In this document: positions 44,425-52,648 of the stretch, piece after piece
How positions within the stretch are numbered: the stretch's first letter is position 1
Layout of the letters: each line of letters starts with the position of its first letter
Notes under the pieces: model-generated
What the model was told of the DNA's origin: nothing
Database searches by the model: none
Seen by the model: the letters and a program-made list of their open reading frames with translations, nothing else
Program-made: the position numbers and the translations under genes
Assembly: GCF_025231485.1 (NCBI RefSeq)
Contig: NZ_CP104003.1
Coordinates: forward strand, 930,001 to 994,000
Length of the DNA: 64,000 bases
Direction: 5' to 3'
From: Salinirubellus salinus
GTDB lineage: Archaea > Halobacteriota > Halobacteria > Halobacteriales > Haloarculaceae

Positions 44425-44814
44425 TCACGCGCGGGGGACACACGCCCCCCGCACCGTGGTTCGAACCGGCGGTCGCAGACTGATTCTCGACTCGCTCGTC
44501 GCAGAGCGCCGCGCTCGTCGGTCACTCGCCGCGTCCAGCGGGTCCCACACCTCGCCCGTGATGGTCCCCATCGCGACCGTCACGGTGACGAGGCCGACCA
44601 CGTCTCGGTCCTCGGTCATGAGTACGAGTTCCTGGCGTTCGGCCTGGAACTGGTCGACGAAGTCGGAGACGGCCGTGTCGCTGCCGCCCCTGCGCAGCCG
44701 GGTCGGTCCCGCCCGTTCCAAACTCGAACGCCCTGACGACAGAATCGAACACCGCGGCGAGTCCAGAGTCCGCGACGACACTACATGCGCCGTATTATAG
44801 TCAGCAAATAACAA
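44425..44814 (-). pseudogene. Remnant of a CBS-domain protein (CNNM/CorC-like)
   Basis: Within a 500-nt stretch lacking an intact gene, the minus strand still reads RRGGSDTAVSDFVDQFQAER, then VLMTEDRDVVGLVTVTVAM and GTITGEVWDPLDAASD. That matches the second CBS repeat of CNNM/CorC-type membrane transporters (G-L-V-T, then GE-x-x-D). Neither the membrane domain nor the first CBS repeat is present, and the flanking residues look random. I therefore call a decayed gene fragment. The rest of the gap (44343-44845) holds only the subtilase promoter. Confidence 0.55.
44793..44799 (+). promoter_or_regulatory. TATA box of the subtilase gene
   Basis: tattata lies 47 nt before ATG 44846 with an AT-rich initiation region (aaataacaagg) about 25 nt downstream. 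Confidence 0.45.
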
Positions 44815-44845
44815 GGATTAAGCGTGCTGAACAGAAGGTCAGCGT

Positions 44846-46189
44846 ATGTCACGAGACAACAGTGACCGAACACTCGCCCGCCGAACGCTCCTCCGTGGTG
44901 CGGGTGCAATCGGCGCTACGCTCGTCTGTACCGGACTTGCGTCCGCGTCGAGCGGTGACGCACAGTATCTCGTCTCCACGAGTAACGCGAAAGCCCGACA
45001 ACGCATCGAGCGCGCCGGGTTCACAGTCCGCCACGTGCTCGCCGAGGGATCGGTGGCAGTCGTCACGGGTCCGGCGGGTGCGACGGACGAGCTACGTGGT
45101 ATCGGCTCCGTCTCTGCAGTCACTCGAGACGTCACGGTGGAGCTCTCACCTCCAGAGGTCGATGCCGACGCGTCGTCGACACCAGGTGAGGACGCCGCCC
45201 TACGAGACCTCCAGTGGGATAAGGACCTGATTCGCGCCTCTGAAGCCCACGAGGTCGCGACGGGCGACGGGAGTCGCATCGCCATCGTGGACACGGGTAT
45301 CGACCTCGACCACCCCGACCTCGGGAACGTGAACGAGGACCTCGGGGCGGCGTTCGTCGCAAACGACGACGTACCGGAGATCGGTCCCGGCGACTCCGGC
45401 TACCACGGAACTCACTGTGCGGGCATCGCGGCCGCCACCGGCGAGGTCGGCGTCGTCGGCGTGGCCCCCGAGGCCGAACTCGTCCCGATACGCGTGTTTC
45501 CCGCGGACGGTGGGGCGACCTTCGGTGACATCCTCAAGGGTATCGACTACGCGGCCGAGATCGGAGCCGACGTGGCGAACTTCAGCCTCGGTATCCCCGG
45601 CGTCCAGCAGCCGGGTGCTGACCTCAACAAATTGAAGGCGAACGTACAGCGGGTCTTCCAGAGCGCGGTCCGGCGTGGGACCGTCATCACCGGGTCGGCT
45701 GGAAACGACTCGGGCAACCTCCAGCAGGGAGGCGGGTTCACGCTGCCCAACAGCGTCCCCGCGGTCATCACGATCAGCGCGACGTCGCCTGCCGACACGC
45801 TCTCGTTCTACTCGAACTACGGCACCAGCGACATCGACGTGGCGGCGCCCGGCGGCTGGTACGAGACTATCCCACGCACGCTCGGAGAGACGGGCGAACC
45901 GGACGACATCCCCTACCCGTTCAACGGTGTACTCTCGACGTGGCCGACTACGCTTGACTCATCGGTGGAGCTTCCCGGCTACGACTTCATCTCGGGCACC
46001 TCGATGGCGGCCCCACAGGTCGCGGGCCTCGTCGGGCTGGTCAGGAGTCTCGACGCCGACCTGAACGCGAATCAGGTCGAGAGTGTCGTCGAGCGCGGTG
46101 CCGACCTCACCGACGGGAAGAGTGGGTACCAGTTCGGCGCCGGTCGTGTCGACGCGAAGGAGACGCTGAGTCTGGTCGACGATACCTGA
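44846..46189 (+). CDS. Tat-exported subtilisin-like serine protease (halolysin-like)
   Basis: A 447-residue secreted protease. A Tat signal (ARRTLLRGAGAIGATLVC) is followed by an inhibitor/propeptide of about 90 residues (QYLVSTSNAKARQRIERAGF). The S8 catalytic domain has Asp149 (IAIVDTGIDLDHPDL), His190 (GYHGTHCAGIAAATG), the oxyanion Asn (GSAGNDSG) and Ser386 (FISGTSMAAPQVAGL). It ends without the long C-terminal extension of classical halolysins, so it is compact. Stands alone behind its own TATA box. Very likely extracellular and salt-dependent. Confidence 0.93.
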   Translation: MSRDNSDRTLARRTLLRGAGAIGATLVCTGLASASSGDAQYLVSTSNAKARQRIERAGFTVRHVLAEGSVAVVTGPAGATDELRGIGSVSAVTRDVTVELSPPEVDADASSTPGEDAALRDLQWDKDLIRASEAHEVATGDGSRIAIVDTGIDLDHPDLGNVNEDLGAAFVANDDVPEIGPGDSGYHGTHCAGIAAATGEVGVVGVAPEAELVPIRVFPADGGATFGDILKGIDYAAEIGADVANFSLGIPGVQQPGADLNKLKANVQRVFQSAVRRGTVITGSAGNDSGNLQQGGGFTLPNSVPAVITISATSPADTLSFYSNYGTSDIDVAAPGGWYETIPRTLGETGEPDDIPYPFNGVLSTWPTTLDSSVELPGYDFISGTSMAAPQVAGLVGLVRSLDADLNANQVESVVERGADLTDGKSGYQFGAGRVDAKETLSLVDDT

Positions 46190-46225
46190 GAACGATGTAA
46201 CACCACGGAAGGTCCGCTCCCGGAC

Positions 46226-46621
46226 TCAGGCCGCCGCCTCGATAGCCGAGACGTAGGTCCCCTTGTCCTGCACGCCGACCCACCGCTGGACCGGCTCGCC
46301 GTTCGCGAACAGGTAGACCGTGGGCACGCCCTGGACCTGGTACTGCTGGGCGACCGACCGGAGTTGGTCGATGTCCACCTTCGCGACGGTGGCGTCGGTG
46401 TCGGCCGCGATCTCCTCCACGATGGGGGCGAGCATCTTGCAGGGACCACACCACTCCGCGTGGAAGTCGACCAGCGTCACCCCGTCGCCCACGAGTTCCT
46501 GGAGGTGGTCGGGACTCTCGACGTGGACGGGTTCGGCGGGCGAGGCCGCACGTTCGCTCAGCTCGGCAGCCTTCTGCTCGCGGATGGCGTCTAGTTCCTC
46601 GTCACGTTCGGTGTCGCTCAT
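46226..46621 (-). CDS. Thioredoxin
   Basis: A 131-residue protein with a 50-residue acidic helical extension followed by a standard thioredoxin domain: VTLVDFHAEWCGPCKMLAPI (WCGPC active site), VAKVDIDQLRSVAQQYQVQG and the cis-Pro loop VPTVYLF. Cytoplasmic thiol-disulfide reductant. Start ATG 46619-46621 gives the usual haloarchaeal N-terminal extension. Converges on the protease gene. Confidence 0.95.
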   Translation of the reverse strand: MSDTERDEELDAIREQKAAELSERAASPAEPVHVESPDHLQELVGDGVTLVDFHAEWCGPCKMLAPIVEEIAADTDATVAKVDIDQLRSVAQQYQVQGVPTVYLFANGEPVQRWVGVQDKGTYVSAIEAAA

Positions 46622-46847
46622 GCCCGGTCGTACGTCCGTCGCGTATAAAGGCGCAGGGTGTTGTGTTCGGCACGGTGCACAGCCGCGGCTCGGGGGTCGA
46701 GAACGGCGGTGGTCCGGGCAGGCCACCGCCCGAAAGTTGCCGGTTGTCAGAGGCACCCGGCACCCCATAGACGCCGGTGTCGCTATTCAGTTCATGGCCG
46801 AATAACCACGTCGAAGCCCGAACCTTACTACTTAAATCGTACGCTAA

Positions 46848-46855
46848 TTTATATA
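46848..46855 (+). promoter_or_regulatory. TATA box of the winged-helix regulator gene
   Basis: tttatata lies about 37-44 nt before GTG 46892 in an AT-rich island, placing transcription start near 46880. Confidence 0.5.
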
Positions 46856-46891
46856 GGTGCGTCAACATCGTCTACCAGACGAGGCTCCACC

Positions 46892-47677
46892 GTGCCAGAA
46901 GACACCCGTGACGAGACGCTCGAGACGGTCGCCCGCCGCGAAGCACTCCTCCGGGCGTTGGACGACGAGCCGCTGCAGAAGCGGCCGCTCGCGGCGCGTG
47001 TCCAGTCGGCGCGTTCCACGGTCGACCGTGGCGTGCGGGAACTGGCTCGAGCGGGACTCGTGGAGCCGACACCCGAGGGGGTGTCCCGAACGGCGCTGGG
47101 GGACCAGCTCCTCGCCGAGTACGACCGATACGCTCGGCGTTCGGACGCCATCCTCGAGGCCCGGCCGGTCCTCGAGGCACTGCCCGAGGAGACCACGGTG
47201 CCGACGGCGTTGCTCCTCGGCGCACGGGTGTTCGGGCCGAACCAGACGGACCCGTACGCGCCTCTCGAGGACGGGATGCGGACCATCGCGTCGGCCGACC
47301 ACGTCCGGTCGGTGGTGAACACGGCGCTGGCGCGCTACGCCGACCTGTTCGAGGACGGTCTGCTGCCGGCGGCGGGCCGTGCGGAACTCTGTCTCCCGGC
47401 GCGGGCGATTCGTGGGTTGCTCGAGGACCGGCCGGCGTGGTTCCCCCGCGCCGTCGACCGCTCCGACGTCGAACTCGTCGAGTCCCCCACTGAGCCACCG
47501 TTCACCGCCGCCGTGGTGGAGACGGGAGCCCGACGACTCGTGGTACTGGGCGTCTTCGACGACCGTGGCGTGGGCAGGGGGCTGGTCAACGACACCCCGG
47601 AGGCCGTGGCGTGGGCCGAGTCGTACCTCGACCGGTGGTGGGACGAGGCCACGGTCGTCTCGTCAGCGGAACGTTGA
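46892..47677 (+). CDS. Haloarchaeal winged-helix transcriptional regulator (ArsR/MarR-like)
   Basis: A 261-residue regulator from GTG 46892 (PEDTRDETLETVARREALLR). The N-terminal winged helix (PLQKRPLAARVQSARSTVDR, GVRELARAGLVEPT) is followed by a C-terminal sensor domain of the type seen in many haloarchaeal regulators (LLLGARVFGPNQTDPYAPLE, RAELCLPARAIRGLLEDRPA, VVLGVFDDRGVGRGLVNDTP). The TATA box upstream supports this start rather than a longer frame. Effector unknown. The aminotransferase gene follows after 26 nt on the same strand and may be co-transcribed. Confidence 0.85.
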   Translation: MPEDTRDETLETVARREALLRALDDEPLQKRPLAARVQSARSTVDRGVRELARAGLVEPTPEGVSRTALGDQLLAEYDRYARRSDAILEARPVLEALPEETTVPTALLLGARVFGPNQTDPYAPLEDGMRTIASADHVRSVVNTALARYADLFEDGLLPAAGRAELCLPARAIRGLLEDRPAWFPRAVDRSDVELVESPTEPPFTAAVVETGARRLVVLGVFDDRGVGRGLVNDTPEAVAWAESYLDRWWDEATVVSSAER

Positions 47678-47703
47678 ACTGAGATGGCCCGAGACACCCG
47701 AGC

Positions 47704-48819
47704 GTGTTCCCCCGTATCGACTACGTCGACTGGGTGCTCCCGCGCATCGACGCGACGGAGCACGACCTCGGCTCCTCGGATCTCCACCCCGAGGGTCCGA
47801 CCGACTCCGACCACGTGGTGCCCCCGCGACTCGTGGACCGTGAGACCCCCGACCGGACCCTTCGGTCGCTCGTCGCCGACGAGTACGACGTCCCATCAGA
47901 ACAGGTCCTCGTGACCGCCGGCACCTCGTCCGCGAACCTGCTGGCGGCGGCCACAGCCCTGCGCCGCCGGGGTGGCGACCACGACGCGGACCGGCCGGGC
48001 TCGGTCCTCGTCGAGAAGCCGGGGTACGAACCCCACGCGGCGACTCCACGGGGGCTGGGTGCGAACGTCGACCGGTTCCTCCGGACGGCCGAGACCGGCT
48101 ACGACCTCGAGCCGAGTCGCATCGAGGCTGCCACACGCCCGGACACGCTGCTCGTCACCGTCTCAAACCGGCACAATCCGAGCGGCCGCCGGGTGAGCCG
48201 GGAGCGGCTCGCCGAGTGTGCCGAGGTGGCACGCGAGCAGGACGCCTACCTTCTCGTCGACGAGGTGTACGCCCCCTACGGCCGTCGTGCGGTCCACAGT
48301 GAGGGTCACGCGTTCGGGGCGCCGACCGCCGCCGGGGTCGAAGGGGCGGTCGCGACGGGGTCGCTGACGAAGTTCTTCGGCTTCGGCAGTCTCCGTATCG
48401 GCTGGCTCGTCGCCGACGAGTCGTTCGTGGAACACGCCCGCGAGGTGTCGGTCCACCTCTCGGACGTGGCCCGCCCCTCGCGGTTGCTCGGCCGGCGGGC
48501 GCTCGACGCGAAGACGGAGTTCGGCGCGGCCGGCCGGGACCGGTGTGCCCGCAACGCGGACCTGCTGGCGTCGTTCCTCGCGGACCACGAGCACCTGACC
48601 GGCGAGGTGTTCGAGGGGTGCCCGTTCGGCTTCGTCGAGTCCGAGCGCGAGGGCGTGGACGGCGACGCTCTGAGCGAGGCGGCCGAGGCGGCCGGCGTCC
48701 TCGTCGTTCCCGGACGGTTCTTCGGGGTTCCGAGCGGTGTCAGGGTCGCGCTCGGCCGCCCCACGGATGAGGTCTCCGCCTCGCTGGAGGCGTTCGGGGA
48801 GGCCGTCGCCGACCTCTGA
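47704..48819 (+). CDS. PLP-dependent aminotransferase (class I/II)
   Basis: A 371-residue fold-type I enzyme. Motifs: VLVTAGTSSANLLAAATALR (cofactor phosphate loop), VTVSNRHNPSGRRVSRERLA (Asn-His-Asn-Pro-Ser), DAYLLVDEVYAPYGRRAVHS (the Asp pairing with PLP nitrogen) and VATGSLTKFFGFGSLRIGWL, with the Schiff-base Lys in SLTKFFG. The substrate is not determined; the general fold suits aspartate- or aromatic-type transamination. GTG start at 47704. No biosynthetic neighbour narrows its role. Confidence 0.88.
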   Translation: MFPRIDYVDWVLPRIDATEHDLGSSDLHPEGPTDSDHVVPPRLVDRETPDRTLRSLVADEYDVPSEQVLVTAGTSSANLLAAATALRRRGGDHDADRPGSVLVEKPGYEPHAATPRGLGANVDRFLRTAETGYDLEPSRIEAATRPDTLLVTVSNRHNPSGRRVSRERLAECAEVAREQDAYLLVDEVYAPYGRRAVHSEGHAFGAPTAAGVEGAVATGSLTKFFGFGSLRIGWLVADESFVEHAREVSVHLSDVARPSRLLGRRALDAKTEFGAAGRDRCARNADLLASFLADHEHLTGEVFEGCPFGFVESEREGVDGDALSEAAEAAGVLVVPGRFFGVPSGVRVALGRPTDEVSASLEAFGEAVADL

Positions 48820-49018
48820 CGTCGGGCTCGCTCCGCTCCCAACCGCCCGCCACCCGTCGCGCTCGGCCTCGCAGTTCACGGGTCGCTGGCGCTCCCCGTT
48901 CACCTCGACGAGGCGTCGAACAAAGTGAGACGCCTCGCCGCTCGCAACCACGTGGCCTCGCTACGCTCGGCCACGCAGGTGGCCACTTTTAAGACCGGGC
49001 CGCTCCACCGCTCCTCGC

Positions 49019-49303
49019 ATGGAAGGCGAGATGCAGGAGATCACGAACCTCGTGGGGCGCGAGGTCTACTCGAACAACGGCGTGTTCGTCGGCGAGGTCG
49101 AGGACATCCAACTCGACCTCGACCGCGAGTCGGTCACGGGGCTGGCACTCACGGAACTCAACTACGACCTGTTCCACGACAAGGCCGCGGGGTCACGCGG
49201 CGTCATCATCCCCTACCGGTGGGTCCGCTCGGTCGGCGACATCGTCCTCGTCAACGACATCGTCGAGCGCATGCGCGAACCCGAGGAGGAAGAGGAGGTC
49301 TGA
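49019..49303 (+). CDS. PRC-barrel domain protein
   Basis: A 94-residue protein starting MEGEMQEITNLVGREVYSNN. The PRC barrel is clear (GREVYSNNGVFVGEVEDIQL, ALTELNYDLFHD, GVIIPYRWVRSVGDIVLVND). It ends in an acidic tail. Haloarchaea carry several such small PRC-barrel proteins; some are linked to cell division or RNA metabolism, but the role of this one is not known. It converges nearly stop-to-stop with the citrate synthase gene. Confidence 0.88.
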   Translation: MEGEMQEITNLVGREVYSNNGVFVGEVEDIQLDLDRESVTGLALTELNYDLFHDKAAGSRGVIIPYRWVRSVGDIVLVNDIVERMREPEEEEEV

Positions 49304-49304
49304 C

Positions 49305-50372
49305 TCAGCGCTCGTCGTCGGGCACGTACCGACGGCCCTCCGCGCCGACGTAGCGGGCGCGTGGCCGAACGATGCGGTTGTTCTCCAGTTGTTCGAGGGC
49401 GTGAGCGGTCCAGCCGCCGACTCGACCGACGGCGAACGTGGCGGTGAACAGTTCACGCGGGATGCCGATACCGGCGTGCAGGACGGCCGTGTAGAACTCC
49501 ACGTTCGTGTCGAGCCTGTGGTCGGGTTTGCGTTCCCGGAGCACGTCGCGGGCGACGGACTCGAACTCGGTGGCGCTCTCGAAGAAGCCGGCGTCGTCTT
49601 CCGCGTAGAACGCCTCCGCGGCCGTCGACAGCACGGCCGCGCGGGGGTCGCGGACCCGATAGACACGGTGCCCGAACCCCATCAGTCGCTCGCCGGCGTC
49701 CAGCCGGTCGTGGACCCAGCCCTCCGGGTCGCCCGACTCGTGGACCTCCTCCAGCATGTCGAGGACCGGTCCGGGGGCTCCACCGTGGAGCGGCCCCTTC
49801 AGGGCCCCGATGGCGCCAGTGACGCCCGAGAGCACGTCCGACTCCGTCGAGACGATGGCGCGTGCGGTGAACGTCGAGGCGTTGAAGCCGTGGTCGACGA
49901 CAGCGTTCAGGTACGTCTCGATCCCGCGGACCGCTCGCTCGGCGGGGGCCTCGCCGGTCAGCATCCGCAGGTAGTCGGCCGCGTGCCGAAGGTCCGGGTT
50001 CGGCGCGAGCGGTTCCTCGTTCTCGTGGTACCGCCAGTAGGCGGCCGCGGCAGTGGGGACGACGGCGGCGGCGCGGAGCGCGTCGGCCGCCGGGTCACCG
50101 GGTTCGTAGTCGACGTGGGCGGCCCCCACGGCGGCACGGAGCGCGTCCATCGCGTCACCGCCGGCTTCGGCCGTCGCGCGGACCGCAGCGAGTGCCTCGG
50201 CTGGGAGCGTGCGGTTCGCGGCGAGGGACGCGCGGAGCGACTCGCGCTCGTCGGGCGTGGGGAGGCGGTCCTCGTAGAGGAGGAACAGCGTCTCCTCGAT
50301 CGTGGCCTGCGTGGCGAGTTCGGCGACCACACCCTCGAGTCCGGGTCGGTACTCGTCGTCTGTGTCTGTCAC
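49305..50372 (-). CDS. Citrate synthase family enzyme, N-terminally shortened paralogue
   Basis: A 355-residue enzyme (GTG start at 50370-50372), about 20-25 residues shorter than usual. After PGLEGVV the sequence goes straight to TIEETLFLLYEDRLPTPDER, so the conserved S-x-I-D-G ... Y-x-G-Y segment is missing. The catalytic His pair is present (GPLHGGAPGPVLDM and MGFGHRVYRVRDPRA). The third catalytic residue region reads DTNVEFYTAVL, with Glu where the usual N-V-D motif has Asp. Oxaloacetate or an alternative ketoacid with an acyl-CoA is the likely substrate; a 2-methylcitrate or other condensing activity is possible. Probably not the main citrate synthase of the cell. Confidence 0.85.
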   Translation of the reverse strand: MTDTDDEYRPGLEGVVAELATQATIEETLFLLYEDRLPTPDERESLRASLAANRTLPAEALAAVRATAEAGGDAMDALRAAVGAAHVDYEPGDPAADALRAAAVVPTAAAAYWRYHENEEPLAPNPDLRHAADYLRMLTGEAPAERAVRGIETYLNAVVDHGFNASTFTARAIVSTESDVLSGVTGAIGALKGPLHGGAPGPVLDMLEEVHESGDPEGWVHDRLDAGERLMGFGHRVYRVRDPRAAVLSTAAEAFYAEDDAGFFESATEFESVARDVLRERKPDHRLDTNVEFYTAVLHAGIGIPRELFTATFAVGRVGGWTAHALEQLENNRIVRPRARYVGAEGRRYVPDDER

Positions 50373-50414
50373 GAGTCTACTCGGGTCGGTCCCGGCATAG
50401 ACGTGTTGGCAGCC

Positions 50415-51866
50415 CTAGCTGCCGTTCGACGACTCGCCGCCGCTCTCGACGCCCATCGCCTCGAACAACTTCGAGCGGACTGCCTCCTCGGTCAGGTCGA
50501 GCAGGACGTCGCGGTTGCCGTCGGTCCCCACGATTCCGGTGAAGATGCCGAGCGGGATCTCGACGGTGGCGTCGGTGGAGTGGCCGACCACCTCGCCGAT
50601 CGACCCGAAGGCGTCCTGGAGCACGTTGCCGATGTTCATCCGGATGTCCTTCGAGCGGGCGGCGAGGTGGATGGTGTCGTCCGCGATAGCGAACACGGCG
50701 GTCGTGGTGATGCCCTCGAGGTTCAGGAGTTGCTGGGCGGCCTGCGAGAGGGCGTCCTGGTCGCGGACGAACCCGGCGTTGGTGACGAGGTGCGACCCCT
50801 TCACGTTCCGGTTGCGGATGGCCTCCGCGAGCACCTCGAGCGTCTCGGGCGAGAGCGACGGTGACTCGACCTGCTCGAGCGTGTCGTGGTTGGCGAACGG
50901 GTAGAGGTACGCCGCGGCCGTGAGGTCGGCGGGCGTGGTGTCGCGCTTGAAGTCGAGCGTCTCCGCGCGGATGCCGTAGAGCAACGCCGTGGCCACCTCC
51001 TCGGTCAGGTTCAGGTCGAACTCCTGGATGTACTTGGTGAGGATGGTCGATGTAGACGAGACGTTCGGACGGACGTCGGTGAACCGGGCGTCGAGGTCCA
51101 GCTCGGGCTCGAAGTGGTCGATGACGACGTCGGGGTGCCGGTCGAGCGTGTACTCGGAGGCCTTCGCGTAGTCGACCAGCGCGATGGTGTCGTACACCTC
51201 CAGGTTGGCGTCCTCGACGGTCGAGAGTTCGATGCCCAGGAGGTTGACGAACGCGCGGTTCTCCTGATGACCGATCTCGCCCTCGTAGAGGATGTCGGCC
51301 TCCACGCCGAGCGACTCCGCGATGGCACCGAGTGCGGCCGCGGCGGCGATAGAGTCCGGGTCGGGCGAGCGGTGGGCCACGATGGCGAGCCGTTCGCCCT
51401 CAGCGAGGACGTCGGCCAACTGTTCGGCCTTGTACTCGAGTTCGCCTGTCTCCAGCGCCCGGAGTGCGGAGTCGGCGATGACCGCCGAGGGGTTGATGAC
51501 CACGTCGACGCCGAGTTCCGTGAGCTCGTCCGCGGTGACCGGGTCCGACGCGCGGACCACGATGAACTGCTCGCCACCTCGCTCGCGGATGTTCTCGACG
51601 GCGGCCTTGTTTGCCTCGACGTCGGAGGACATGATGAGGATGACGTCGCGGTCGGCCACGGCCTCGGCCACCTCCACGTCGGAGATGTCGGCGGTGCGGG
51701 CGTCGAGGTCCTGGTCGCGGAGGGCTTCGACCCGGCCGTCGTCCCGGTCGAGGATGAGGACGTCCTTCCCCTCGTTCTCCAGCTCTTCCGCGACGGCGTG
51801 TCCGACGCTGCCACACCCCAGGATGGCGTAGGTGGACATCGACGCCATGGAGATGGCGCTGCTCAT
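50415..51866 (-). CDS. TrkA-N/DHH-domain phosphoesterase-like protein
   Basis: A 483-residue two-domain protein. The N-terminal Rossmann fold of TrkA-N type begins at YAILGCGSVGHAVAEELENE and continues with VLILDRDDGRVEALRD. The second part is a DHH phosphoesterase (LAIVAHRSPDPDSIAAAAAL, VVIDHFEPELD), followed by a DHHA1-like part (GEVVGHSTDATVEIPLGIFT). This fusion is conserved in haloarchaea; c-di-AMP or short-nucleotide hydrolysis linked to NAD/K+ sensing is plausible but unproven. ATG 51866 is chosen because a T-rich TATA-like element (51892-51899) sits at leaderless distance; ATG 51839 is the family-typical alternative. Confidence 0.85.
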   Translation of the reverse strand: MSSAISMASMSTYAILGCGSVGHAVAEELENEGKDVLILDRDDGRVEALRDQDLDARTADISDVEVAEAVADRDVILIMSSDVEANKAAVENIRERGGEQFIVVRASDPVTADELTELGVDVVINPSAVIADSALRALETGELEYKAEQLADVLAEGERLAIVAHRSPDPDSIAAAAALGAIAESLGVEADILYEGEIGHQENRAFVNLLGIELSTVEDANLEVYDTIALVDYAKASEYTLDRHPDVVIDHFEPELDLDARFTDVRPNVSSTSTILTKYIQEFDLNLTEEVATALLYGIRAETLDFKRDTTPADLTAAAYLYPFANHDTLEQVESPSLSPETLEVLAEAIRNRNVKGSHLVTNAGFVRDQDALSQAAQQLLNLEGITTTAVFAIADDTIHLAARSKDIRMNIGNVLQDAFGSIGEVVGHSTDATVEIPLGIFTGIVGTDGNRDVLLDLTEEAVRSKLFEAMGVESGGESSNGS

Positions 51867-51989
51867 GTTGTCCTGATTGCGTCGGGAAGCTACAAAAACC
51901 CCGTTCCTCGCGGGTGGTGCGTCGAACCAACGCACGGAACGGCCGAAACGGAACCTATTTGGGTGGAACCACGGTAGGTAGAGTCGCCA

Positions 51990-52063
51990 GGGCTGGTAGC
52001 TCAGTTAGGCAGAGCGTCTGGCTCTTAACCAGACGGTCGGGGGTTCAAATCCCTCCTAGCCCG
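51990..52063 (+). tRNA. tRNA-Lys (anticodon CUU)
   Basis: A complete cloverleaf of 74 nt without intron. The acceptor stem is gggctgg pairing with ctagccc (one G-U pair). The D arm is gctcagttaggcagagc, the anticodon stem tctgg/ccaga encloses loop ctcttaa giving anticodon CTT, and the T arm is gggggttcaaatccctc. The discriminator base is G at 52063. CCA is not encoded. Confidence 0.95.
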
Positions 52064-52284
52064 CTTCTACGTCGGCCGCGTCCACAGCTGCGCGACCTGT
52101 TGGAGTTCGAACCGTTCACCGAACGCGGAGAGTCGTCACCGTGCGACGTTCTCGGATTGCTGTCACATGGACGACGTTATGGCGTGTCTCCGGTGCGGAT
52201 TCGCCACTCTCGCCGTACAGACTGTTAACGTTGCGTGAGTGTCTGGAGCAGAACAAACATATCATAGTGATTATATGTGGCCGG

Positions 52285-52464
52285 ATGGTCGACCTCGGTA
52301 TGGACCCGGTTTGTCAGAACTGTTCCCGGTACGGGCCGGTCGTGCGATGTGAGGTCGAGTTCGAGCGACTCGCGGGACACCTGAAGACGGTACGGATGTC
52401 GCTCTGTGACGTCTGTGCGGAGTCGATACGGTCCGAGGAGTGGGTCCGGCAGTTACGGAACTGA
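52285..52464 (+). CDS. Small zinc-finger-like protein (59 aa)
   Basis: A 59-residue protein from ATG 52285 (MVDLGMDPVCQNCSRYGPVV). The pairs CQNC and CDVC, about 32 residues apart, form a typical two-CxxC zinc finger; it is otherwise charged. Upstream AT-rich elements (atatcata, ttatatgt at 52257-52277) provide a promoter. Such small CPxCG-like proteins are common in Haloferax and often regulatory. Specific role unknown. ATG 52300 is an alternative start. Confidence 0.65.
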   Translation: MVDLGMDPVCQNCSRYGPVVRCEVEFERLAGHLKTVRMSLCDVCAESIRSEEWVRQLRN

Positions 52465-52513
52465 CCCCCGACGCCCCAGCGTTCTTGTGGGCTCGTTCCG
52501 AACGGACCCACGT

Positions 52514-52636
52514 ATGTCGTTCGAGAGCTACGACTGTGCGAACTGTGGCGAGTCGTTCAGCGCGTATCCGGACGCGAACGCGACAGACGGCCCCTACTGC
52601 TCCCCGAGGTGCGAGCGCGAGGGAGAGGGACTGTAG
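52514..52636 (+). CDS. Small zinc-finger protein (40 aa)
   Basis: A 40-residue protein MSFESYDCANCGESFSAYPD, then YCSPRCEREGEGL. The CANCG and CSPRC pairs form a compact zinc ribbon. The ATG at 52514 lies 49 nt after the previous zinc-finger gene on the same strand, so the two may be expressed together. Members of this miniprotein group in haloarchaea are annotated only as zinc fingers. Converges with guaB (stop to stop 12 nt). Confidence 0.7.
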   Translation: MSFESYDCANCGESFSAYPDANATDGPYCSPRCEREGEGL

Positions 52637-52648
52637 GGGCGACTGGGA

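Noticed and set aside
51990-52636. tRNA-Lys as an integration site with downstream cargo
   Set aside because: There is no repeated tRNA 3' fragment nearby and the following genes are small zinc-finger proteins next to guaB, typical chromosomal content.
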